Assembly: GCA_030679985.1 (NCBI GenBank)
Contig: JAUXSI010000027.1
Coordinates: 1 to 41,430 of the forward strand
Source of the DNA: Candidatus Moraniibacteriota bacterium
GTDB lineage: Bacteria > Patescibacteriota > Minisyncoccia > Moranbacterales > UBA2206
Length of the DNA: 41,430 bases
Reading direction: 5' to 3'
Numbering within the stretch: the stretch's first letter is position 1; each line of letters starts with the position of its first letter. The translations under genes were made by a program, and so were the position numbers. Below are positions 27,873 to 35,772 of this stretch, piece after piece. The notes beneath the pieces are model-generated. The model made no database searches and was not told the origin of the DNA. It saw only the letters and a program-made list of their open reading frames with translations.

Positions 27873-28600
27873 GTATGGACTTGATCCAAGCTATAAATTT
27901 AAACAAGACTTATGATAACGAAGGTGTCCTGACCCCGGCGGTAAAGGACGTGACTTTCAAGATAGACAAGGGCGAATTCGTGGCGATTATGGGGCCGAGC
28001 GGATCGGGCAAATCGACCTTGATGCAGATGCTGGGTTTTTTAGATCGTCCGACGAAAGGCGAGTATCTTTTTGACGGAAAAAATACGCAGGGCTTTTCCG
28101 ATGACGAACTGGCGCTTATCCGCAATGAAAAAGTCGGCTTCGTGTTCCAGGCCTTCAATCTCCTGCCTAGGACGTCGGTGATGGAAAACGTGGAATTGCC
28201 GCTTCTGTATGATTCCAAGCGCGAGAAAAAAGAGATGATCGGAAAAAAAGTCATAGCCGCACTCAAGGCGGTGAATATGGAACATCGCGCCACGTACCTA
28301 TCCAATCAATTATCCGGCGGAGAAAAACAGCGGGTAGCGGTCGCGCGGGCTTTGGTCAATAATCCGGAAGTCTTGTTCGCGGATGAGCCGACGGGGAATC
28401 TGGATTCCAAATCCGGCATCCAAGTTATGAAAATCCTCCAAAAGCTTAATGACGACGGACACACGATCATTCTCGTCACCCACGAAACTTTCACAGCCGA
28501 GCATGCCAAGCGGATCATTATGATGAAAGACGGCGACATCACGCACGACTTCCCGGTCCAAAACCGCCGGATCGCCCGCGACGGGGAAATATTGAAATAA
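27869..28600 (+). CDS. ABC transporter ATP-binding protein (MacB/LolD-like)
   Basis: GPSGSGKSTLMQ, LSGGEKQRVAVARAL, EVLFADEPTGNLDS; ATGA overlap with upstream gene. Confidence 0.95.
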   Translation: MSMDLIQAINLNKTYDNEGVLTPAVKDVTFKIDKGEFVAIMGPSGSGKSTLMQMLGFLDRPTKGEYLFDGKNTQGFSDDELALIRNEKVGFVFQAFNLLPRTSVMENVELPLLYDSKREKKEMIGKKVIAALKAVNMEHRATYLSNQLSGGEKQRVAVARALVNNPEVLFADEPTGNLDSKSGIQVMKILQKLNDDGHTIILVTHETFTAEHAKRIIMMKDGDITHDFPVQNRRIARDGEILK

Positions 28601-28631
28601 GGGAATAATTTATTTTCTTCGAGAAAATAAT

Positions 28632-29873
28632 ATGCGGCTTTTTGATCCGATTAAAATCTCATACAAAAACATCTTGGCGGCGAAATTCCGTTCGTTTTTG
28701 ACTGTTTTGGGAATTATCATCGGCGTGGCTTCGGTCATCATCGTGATGGCCATCGGCGCAAGCGCGCAAGCCTTGATTTTGGACCAAGTGACCGATATCG
28801 GCTCCAATCTGGTCGGCGTTTTGCCGGGCGGTTCGGAGGAGAAAGGTCCGCCGGCGGCCCTGCTCGGAGCGATTATCACGACGCTCAAATATGACGATTT
28901 GCAAGCGCTCCTTTCCAAGGGTAACGCGCCGGACGTGACGAACGGTTCGGGCTATGTGACCGGCGTGGCGACGGCCAAGCATCAAGACAATAGCTTTTCC
29001 GTCACTTATCAGGGCGTAAGCTCCGACCTGCCGGCAGTGGAAAACGTCAAAGTGGCGGAGGGCCGGTTTTTTATGCCGGAAGAAGAGACCAATCTGGCGC
29101 GCGTTGCCGTTTTAGGCGCGGATCGGGTGGCTGATTTTTTCCCGAATGTCGATCCGATCGGGAAAACGCTTACGATCAAAAACCTTAATTTCACCGTGGT
29201 CGGCGTCCTGGAGAAAAAAGGCGCTTCGGCTTTTTCCAATTCCGACCAGACTATTTTCGTGCCGCTGTTCACGGCGCAAAAACTGCTCCTAGGAATCGAT
29301 TATTTGAACTTTATCCGCGTCAAAACCGATGATCCGCAAAACGTCGCCCGGGCCGTGTCGGATATCAAGACGACGCTCCGCCAAAGGCACGGCATCAAGG
29401 ATCCGGCAGACGATGATTTTACGGTGCGCGACACGGCACAGGCCCTTTCCACCCTGACGAGCGTGACTGATGTTTTGAAATATTTCCTGGCTTCCATCGC
29501 GGCGATTTCGCTGCTGGTGGGCGGCGTGGGCGTGATGAATATAATGCTGGTGGCGGTCAACCAGCGCATCCGCGAAATCGGCCTGCGAAAGGCGGTCGGC
29601 GCGCGCAACCGCCAAATCATCTGGCAGTTTTTGATCGAAGCGGTCTTCATCACGCTGGTCGGCGGGATTCTGGGAATCATAGCCGGCATACTCATCGCGT
29701 ACCTGGCGGCCGTCGTCATCCAGTATCTGGGAAACAACTGGCAATTCATCATCACCGGCCAGTCGATCGCCATCGCGACATCGGTCACCTTCGTCGTCGG
29801 GATCGTTTTCGGGATGTATCCCGCCCGCAAAGCTTCGCAGGTTTCGCCGATGGAAGCGTTGCGGTATGAATAA
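28632..29873 (+). CDS. ABC transporter permease (MacB periplasmic core + FtsX)
   Basis: N-term TM, periplasmic domain, C-term IREIGLRKAVGARNRQIIWQFLIEAV, ArKASQVSPMEALRYE. Confidence 0.93.
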   Translation: MRLFDPIKISYKNILAAKFRSFLTVLGIIIGVASVIIVMAIGASAQALILDQVTDIGSNLVGVLPGGSEEKGPPAALLGAIITTLKYDDLQALLSKGNAPDVTNGSGYVTGVATAKHQDNSFSVTYQGVSSDLPAVENVKVAEGRFFMPEEETNLARVAVLGADRVADFFPNVDPIGKTLTIKNLNFTVVGVLEKKGASAFSNSDQTIFVPLFTAQKLLLGIDYLNFIRVKTDDPQNVARAVSDIKTTLRQRHGIKDPADDDFTVRDTAQALSTLTSVTDVLKYFLASIAAISLLVGGVGVMNIMLVAVNQRIREIGLRKAVGARNRQIIWQFLIEAVFITLVGGILGIIAGILIAYLAAVVIQYLGNNWQFIITGQSIAIATSVTFVVGIVFGMYPARKASQVSPMEALRYE

Positions 29874-29911
29874 GAATATAAAATTATAAAAATGATGGAT
29901 TTTAAGAAGTT

Positions 29912-29975
29912 TTTATTTTTGGAATTTAGGATTTTAAATCCGGTCGTGATCCGTAATTTTGAATTTGTAATTTAA
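29912..29975. repeat. AT-rich dispersed repeat, copy B (opposite orientation) between the two permease genes
   Basis: TTTTTGGAATTTAGGATTTTAAATCC...GTAATTTTGAATTTGTAATTTAA is the complement-type pattern of the AAATCCCAAATTCC words. Confidence 0.5.
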
Positions 29976-29981
29976 GCGATT

Positions 29982-31235
29982 ATGCATGAGTTTTTCATTT
30001 CAATCAAACTAGCGCTCAAAAACCTCCGGGCCAACATCGGACGGACGGTTTTGACGCTGGTCGGAATCGTCATCGGCATCACTTCGGTGATCGTAATAAT
30101 GTCGAGCGGCCAGGGAGTGAAAAATTTCGTAGTGGGCCAAGTCAGCAGTTTCGGGAATGATACGATCCAGGTCGAAGTGAAAGTTCCGGCAACCGGAAAA
30201 ACTTCGGCGCAAAACGCCATCGGCCAGGCGCAAGGGATCCAGATTACGACCCTCAAAGAGAGCGATGCGGATGCGATCGCGAAACTTCCGAACGTAGCCG
30301 GCCTGTACACGGCCAATTATACGCAAGAAGTCGTCAGTTATCAGGATACGAAAAAGCGCACCTTGGTTTTTGGCGCCAGCGCGGGCGTTCCCGATATCGA
30401 TCCGGGAGTCAAGGTGGCGGAAGGCGGTTTTTTTACGGAAAGCGATGATCGCAGCCTGGCGCAGGTCGTGGTCATCGGTCCGGATATCGCGCAGATTTTT
30501 TTCGGGACGGATGGGGCTTTAGGCAAGGAAATAAAAATCCGCAACCGGAATTACAAAGTCATCGGGATATTGGAAAGGCGCGGGACCATCAGTATGGTCA
30601 ATTTCGATGAGCTGGTCTATTTGCCGGTGCGCACCTTGCAGAAAAAAATCCTCGGTATCGATTATTTGCGCAACATCTTCATCAAGGTCAGCGATCAAAA
30701 TCTGCTGGATGTGACGGTGGCGGATCTGAACGACACGATGCGGCGCGAACACAACATAACCGATCCGGACAAAGATGATTTTTCCGTGACTTCCCTCAAG
30801 GAGGCGCAGGAAATCGTGGCGACGGTTTTCAATACGATCAATATCCTGCTTTTGGCGCTGACCTCGATTTCTTTGGTGGTCGGAGGGGTGGGCATTATGA
30901 ACATAATGTATGTCGCGGTAGTGGAGCGGACTTTCGAAATTGGCCTGCGAAAGGCGGTCGGCGCCCGGCCGAGAGATATTTTGCGGCAGTTTTTGTGGGA
31001 AGCGATTTTCATCACGCTGGCCGGCGGAGCCGTCGGTATTTCCTTGGGATTCCTGCTGACCTTCCTGCTGTCGTATGTTTTTTCAACCCTCGGTTTCAAT
31101 CTGGACCTGGCGGTCAGCGCGCAGTCGATTTTGATCGCGGTCGGATTTTCCGCGACAGTCGGCATCATTTTCGGCTATTATCCCGCCCGCAAAGCCTCAC
31201 GCTTGTCCCCGATGGAGGCTTTGAGGCGGGAATAA
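29982..31235 (+). CDS. Second ABC transporter permease (MacB periplasmic core + FtsX)
   Basis: Paralogous to 28632-29873: FEIGLRKAVGARPRDILRQFLWEAIFITLAGG, ArKASRLSPMEALRRE. Confidence 0.93.
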   Translation: MHEFFISIKLALKNLRANIGRTVLTLVGIVIGITSVIVIMSSGQGVKNFVVGQVSSFGNDTIQVEVKVPATGKTSAQNAIGQAQGIQITTLKESDADAIAKLPNVAGLYTANYTQEVVSYQDTKKRTLVFGASAGVPDIDPGVKVAEGGFFTESDDRSLAQVVVIGPDIAQIFFGTDGALGKEIKIRNRNYKVIGILERRGTISMVNFDELVYLPVRTLQKKILGIDYLRNIFIKVSDQNLLDVTVADLNDTMRREHNITDPDKDDFSVTSLKEAQEIVATVFNTINILLLALTSISLVVGGVGIMNIMYVAVVERTFEIGLRKAVGARPRDILRQFLWEAIFITLAGGAVGISLGFLLTFLLSYVFSTLGFNLDLAVSAQSILIAVGFSATVGIIFGYYPARKASRLSPMEALRRE

Positions 31236-31335
31236 CCGGATTATTACGCAATATAAAGCAAAAAGCGCAAGTTGTCGCCTTTTGGCGTTTGTGCTAACCT
31301 TAAGGGGCTAATTTCCTAACGTTTTGTTAAAAAAA

Positions 31336-31701
31336 ATGGATACAGAAAAATCTTCCAATATTGAGGAGGAGAAAATCAAAGAAGCGGAAACAGAACCGGC
31401 CGCAGTTCCGGCGGATCGGCAAGCGGAAGAGGAGCGTCACAGGAAAATGGACGGCTATATCGAATTCGGCCTGATTTTCATCCTGGGTATCCTGATCGGC
31501 ATCGCGGTCAAGACGGAGGCCAACAAGCGTATCACGATCGGTTTTGAAGACTATCAGATGAAATTGGCCAAGCAGGATTTTAATATCAACCAACTGCAGT
31601 TCGAAGTGACCAAGAGGGGCATGGAAGAGTCGGAGGCCGACCGGCAGGAGCCGGTTGAAACGGCAGGCGGGGACGCGGACGGAAACCAAACTGGTAATTA
31701 A
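31336..31701 (+). CDS. Hypothetical single-TM protein
   Basis: ORF (ATG at 31336) with one hydrophobic stretch FGLIFILGILIGIAV, between exporter and dsbA-like gene. Confidence 0.6.
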   Translation: MDTEKSSNIEEEKIKEAETEPAAVPADRQAEEERHRKMDGYIEFGLIFILGILIGIAVKTEANKRITIGFEDYQMKLAKQDFNINQLQFEVTKRGMEESEADRQEPVETAGGDADGNQTGN

Positions 31702-31721
31702 CATATCTAACAATAAACAAT

Positions 31722-32738
31722 ATGGAATCGAAAAAGGATAAAAAGATAAAGAATTTGCTTTCAATCGCGATCCTTTTGGCCGGTCTTTTCGTGGGCAGCT
31801 TGTTCGTGGACGTGGCGCAAATCATCAAGGGGAGCGGATTTTCTTCCAAGAATCTGAACCGGGCGGAAATTTTTGAGGCGAACGGAAAAACCTGGGTGGC
31901 GTATAACGAGCCGGCGGTAGGCGTCAAGGTCGTCAGTGACGACGCTTGCGAGAAGTGCGATCCGTCGGAGGCTCTGGTGTGGTTGCGCCGGGTCTTGCCG
32001 ACGATCAGCGCCGAAAAGGTGGCCTATGACAGCCAGGCCGGCAAAGACCTGATCGGCAAGTTCGGCATATCGACCCTGCCGGCGTTCATCTTTGACGAAG
32101 ATATCACCAAGACCGATTTTTATACCCAGGCCCAGATACTGTTTGATCCGAAAGACGGATCATTCGTTATGAAAACCCAAGAGCTGGGGCTGGAACCGGG
32201 AAAATATCTGAATATTCCGGAAACAAAAGAGGGTGATGCGACCTTTGGCAAGTTGGATTCAGATGTGCGGGTGGTGGTATTTTCAGATTTCCAATGCCCG
32301 TTCTGCAAATCTTTCTGGAATTCGTTGCGCGATACGATGAAAAGCTACGGGGACCGGGTCGCTTTCAGCTATAAGCACCTGCCACTGGGCATCCATCCGC
32401 AAGCCAATAACGCGGCGCTGGCCGCCGATTGCGCGTTGGAGCAGGGTAAATTTTGGGAATATGGCGACAAGCTCTATGCGGCGCAATCCGCCTGGAGCCA
32501 GTCCACCGGCACCCAGGCGTTCAAAAATTATGCCCAGGAGTTGAAATTGGATACGGAGCGGTTCAACCAATGTTTGGATAGTAAAAAATATCAGGACAAA
32601 ATTGATGCGGATAAGAACGAAGCCAATGCTTTCGGAATTTCCGGCACGCCGGCAACTTTCATAAACAACCAATTTAAAAACGGCGTCGTAAGCGCTGAAG
32701 AGTTGCAATCCGCAATTGAAGCGGAGCTGGCGGGATAG
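31722..32738 (+). CDS. DsbA-like thioredoxin-fold protein with extra N-terminal CxxC domain
   Basis: FSDFQCPFCKSFW and FGISGTPATFINN; N-terminal DDACEKCDPSEAL...FGISTLPAFIF. Confidence 0.88.
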   Translation: MESKKDKKIKNLLSIAILLAGLFVGSLFVDVAQIIKGSGFSSKNLNRAEIFEANGKTWVAYNEPAVGVKVVSDDACEKCDPSEALVWLRRVLPTISAEKVAYDSQAGKDLIGKFGISTLPAFIFDEDITKTDFYTQAQILFDPKDGSFVMKTQELGLEPGKYLNIPETKEGDATFGKLDSDVRVVVFSDFQCPFCKSFWNSLRDTMKSYGDRVAFSYKHLPLGIHPQANNAALAADCALEQGKFWEYGDKLYAAQSAWSQSTGTQAFKNYAQELKLDTERFNQCLDSKKYQDKIDADKNEANAFGISGTPATFINNQFKNGVVSAEELQSAIEAELAG

Positions 32739-32797
32739 AGTGATGTCGAAATATCGCGTGATCCGGATGGATCGCGCGGAACCAGGAGCGGGGATTA

Positions 32798-32827
32798 AAA
32801 AAAGCGGCCCAGCGGGGTCGCTTTTTT
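32798..32827. terminator. Bidirectional terminator between dsbA-like gene and minus-strand gene
   Basis: AAAAAAGCGGCCC-AGCG-GGGTCGCTTTTTT (13-bp stem, one G-U). Confidence 0.85.
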
Positions 32828-32842
32828 GCTTCCAACCCTGAT

Positions 32843-33217
32843 TTAGGGTTTCTGAATGTCAGGGCTATCGGGTGGCGGATTTTTTGCGACAAGCAATATC
32901 AGGCTGACAGCCATTATGATCAGCCAGGCTTTGTAGCTTTCGCCGAATATCAATAGCCATATTATGGCTATGATAAACCCGACAAAAAAACCGTCTTCCT
33001 TCACCTTTCGGCTGATTATCATCATGCATAGCCCGGTTAATAATACCCCCATCGAGATTATTTGCCGGGTGGGAATATCCATATAATCGGCAATTAAGGT
33101 GAAGGCCACTCCGACGAAACAAGAGTCGTTTACGACCTTGTTATTTTCCACGATCGGAATGATGATGCAATCAAGGAACTTTTCATACAGTGTATCTTCA
33201 GTGGTTTTGTTGGCCAT
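32843..33217 (-). CDS. Small hypothetical membrane protein
   Basis: ORF with hydrophobic segments; strong RBS (GGGAGGTATATTATG). Confidence 0.65.
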   Translation of the reverse strand: MANKTTEDTLYEKFLDCIIIPIVENNKVVNDSCFVGVAFTLIADYMDIPTRQIISMGVLLTGLCMMIISRKVKEDGFFVGFIIAIIWLLIFGESYKAWLIIMAVSLILLVAKNPPPDSPDIQKP

Positions 33218-33350
33218 AATATACCTCCCGTCTTATGTGAATGTGCAAGGTTTTTTGATGTGGCGGTAGTATAGAAAATAGCGAAAGCAAAGTCAAGCGG
33301 GACTGGGCCGTATCCGCATCCGGCGTGTCCCACACCCCATCCCATTGCGA

Positions 33351-33379
33351 TTTACAAAACCGTTCCGGTCTGGTAATAT
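33351..33379 (+). promoter_or_regulatory. tyrS promoter, apparently leaderless
   Basis: TTTACA-N17-TAATAT; expected TSS about 3 nt before ATG 33389. Confidence 0.55.
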
Positions 33380-33388
33380 GGGAAATGT

Positions 33389-34591
33389 ATGGATGATGAA
33401 ATCGAGCGGAAAATAGAAGAAGTTTTGAACCGCGGGGTTGCGGAGGTCATTGATCGCGCGAATCTCAAAAAGAAGCTTCTTTCCGGCAAGAAATTGCGGA
33501 TCAAGCTTGGTATCGACCCGACCAGTCCGAACTTGCATTTGGGCCGGGCCGTATCCTTGCTCAAATTGCGCGATTTACAGGATTTGGGGCACCAGATAAT
33601 CTTGCTTATTGGCGACTTTACCGGCGTGATCGGCGACACTTCCGACAAAGAAAGCGAGCGGCCGATGCTCCAAGCGGAAGCCGTGAGGGAGAATATGCGG
33701 AACTACCGCGAGCAAGCCGGGAAAATTTTAGATATGGAAAAAGTCGAATACTATTATAATTCAACCGGTCTTTCAAAATTGGGCTACGCGGAAATCGGCG
33801 AGCAAGCCGACCAGTTCTCCTTGGCGGAATTCATCGCGCGGGAGAATATCCGCAAGAGGCTGGACGCGGGGACGCGGATTTCTTTGCGTGAGTTGCTGTA
33901 CCCGTTGATGCAGGGTTATGATAGTGTGGCGTTGCAAGCTGATTTGGAGTTGGGCGGAACCGACCAGCGTTTCAATCTGTTGGCCGGGCGGACGTTGCAG
34001 AAAAAATACGGCCAAGAACCGCAGGATATCCTGATGGTCAACCTGATTGAGGGGACTGACGGTCGGAAGATGAGCTCGAGCTGGGGGAATACGATCAACC
34101 TTCTGGATGACGCGAATGCGATGTTCGGCAAAGTGATGAGTATGGGCGACGGACTGATCGTGAAATATCTTATCCATTGCACCCGGGTGCCGATGGAAGA
34201 AGTGCGCGAAGTGGAGCGGGATTTGGCGGCTGGAAAAATAAATCCGCGTGACGCCAAGCTGGAATTGGCGCGTGAAATCGTGGAAATCTATCATGGCGAA
34301 AAGGAAGCGGAAAAAGCCAAAGATTATTTCATAAAGACCATCTCTAACAAGGAAATCCCGGAAGAAGTAAAGGAAGTAGGGGTTGATAAGGATGAAATAA
34401 AAGTAACGGAATTTTTGGTGTTGGCCGGCTTAGCCAAAAGCAACGGGGAAGCCCGCCGGAAGATTGAGCAAGGCGGTTTGGAAATCAACGGAGGGCGCGA
34501 AAACGATTGGCAGAGGGTTTTGAAAAAGGGCGATGATGGCGCGGTTTTCAAAGTGGGGAAATTCGGATTTGCAAAAATTAAATTTGAATAA
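33389..34591 (+). CDS. tyrS: Tyrosyl-tRNA synthetase
   Basis: GIDPTSPNLHLGRAVSL, LGGTDQRFNLLAGR, KMSSSWGN, C-terminal S4 domain. Confidence 0.95.
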   Translation: MDDEIERKIEEVLNRGVAEVIDRANLKKKLLSGKKLRIKLGIDPTSPNLHLGRAVSLLKLRDLQDLGHQIILLIGDFTGVIGDTSDKESERPMLQAEAVRENMRNYREQAGKILDMEKVEYYYNSTGLSKLGYAEIGEQADQFSLAEFIARENIRKRLDAGTRISLRELLYPLMQGYDSVALQADLELGGTDQRFNLLAGRTLQKKYGQEPQDILMVNLIEGTDGRKMSSSWGNTINLLDDANAMFGKVMSMGDGLIVKYLIHCTRVPMEEVREVERDLAAGKINPRDAKLELAREIVEIYHGEKEAEKAKDYFIKTISNKEIPEEVKEVGVDKDEIKVTEFLVLAGLAKSNGEARRKIEQGGLEINGGRENDWQRVLKKGDDGAVFKVGKFGFAKIKFE

Positions 34592-34647
34592 TAATCGCCC
34601 GGATATGCTTTCCTGAAACTCGGTTTTAGGAAAGTTGAAGACGGGCC

Positions 34648-35724
34648 TTGGATTTCAGTAAAAAAATGTTGGAACAAAAAATACTGGGCATAAAAACCGA
34701 AGCACTGGAGAAAATACGGAGCGTCAAAGACGATGCCGGACTTTTTGAGTTTGAAAAAATGTATTTAGGCCGGAAAAGCGAGTTTACGGGCATCTTGAAG
34801 GGGCTTAAGGATTTGTCGCCGGAAGATAGGAAGAAAATCGGGGAGTTGGCCAATGCTGTTAAGAGGGAGATTTCCGAAGCATCGGAGGCAAAAAGGCGCG
34901 AATTAAAAAACGCTGGTTTTGATTTGGAAAGCGAGCGGATCGATGTGACGATTCCGGGCAAGACAAACGGTTATGGCCATTTGCATATCTTGTCTATCGT
35001 CCAGCGGGAAATCGAGGATATTTTTACCGCGATGGGATTTGAAATCGCCGACGGTCCGGAAGTGGAACGGGAATTCTATAACTTCGACGCGCTCAATGTC
35101 GCCAAGGACCATCCGGCGCGCGATATGCAGGACACATTCTGGCTAAAGCCGGAAATCCAAAATCCGAAATCCAAAACCCAAAATAAATCAGAGCATATCT
35201 TGTTGCGCACGCACACTTCGCCAGTGCAGGTGCGCTATATGGAAAAAAATAAGCCGCCGTTCAGGATTATCGTGCCGGGACGCGCTTTCCGCAACGAAGC
35301 GACGGATGCCACTCATGAGCATACCTTGCATCAATTCGAGGCATTGGTCGTGGGTGATTCGGTGAATGTGGGGAATTTCAAACATATCGCGGAAACTTTC
35401 TTTACGAAATTTTTCGGGAAAAAACTGGAAATCCGTTTGCGGCCGAGCTATTTCCCGTTCGTGGAACCCGGTTTCGAATTCGATATCAGCTGCACGGTCT
35501 GCGGCGGACGGGGATGTCCTTCTTGCAAGCACATCGGCTGGTTGGAAGTCGGCGGCGCCGGCATGGTCAACCAGAACGTTTTCGTTTCGGCGGGCTATAA
35601 AAGGAACGCATACCAGGGTTTCGCCTGGGGATTCGGCTTGGAGCGGCTGGCGATGATGAAGTATAAAATCGATGATATCCGCTTGATCGAAAGCGGGGAT
35701 CTGAGGTTTATCAGGCAATTCTAA
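34648..35724 (+). CDS. pheS: Phenylalanyl-tRNA synthetase alpha subunit
   Basis: LLRTHTSPVQVRYM, GRAFRNEATDATHEHTLHQFE, FRPSYFPFVEPGFE-like, GFAWGFGLERLAMMKY; start TTG 34648 or ATG 34666. Confidence 0.96.
   Translation: MDFSKKMLEQKILGIKTEALEKIRSVKDDAGLFEFEKMYLGRKSEFTGILKGLKDLSPEDRKKIGELANAVKREISEASEAKRRELKNAGFDLESERIDVTIPGKTNGYGHLHILSIVQREIEDIFTAMGFEIADGPEVEREFYNFDALNVAKDHPARDMQDTFWLKPEIQNPKSKTQNKSEHILLRTHTSPVQVRYMEKNKPPFRIIVPGRAFRNEATDATHEHTLHQFEALVVGDSVNVGNFKHIAETFFTKFFGKKLEIRLRPSYFPFVEPGFEFDISCTVCGGRGCPSCKHIGWLEVGGAGMVNQNVFVSAGYKRNAYQGFAWGFGLERLAMMKYKIDDIRLIESGDLRFIRQF
35151..35190. repeat. AT-rich dispersed repeat, copy C, inside pheS coding sequence
   Basis: GGAAATCCAAAATCCGAAATCCAAAACCCAAAATAAATCA; shares 15-mer CAAAACCCAAAATAA with copy A and GAAATCCAAAAT with copies A and D. 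Confidence 0.75.
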
Positions 35725-35772
35725 TTTTTTTACGGATTATTAACCCGATTACGCGCATACTAAGATAACAAT

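Noticed and set aside
31262-31293. Complex hairpin AGCGCAA...CGCC-TTTT-GGCG...TTGTGCT after the second permease as a terminator
   Set aside because: Interrupted stem and no T tract; insufficient support.
32843-33217. Small minus-strand membrane protein as a holin/toxin
   Set aside because: Only hydrophobicity and a good RBS support it as a gene; no toxin or phage motif or neighbour.
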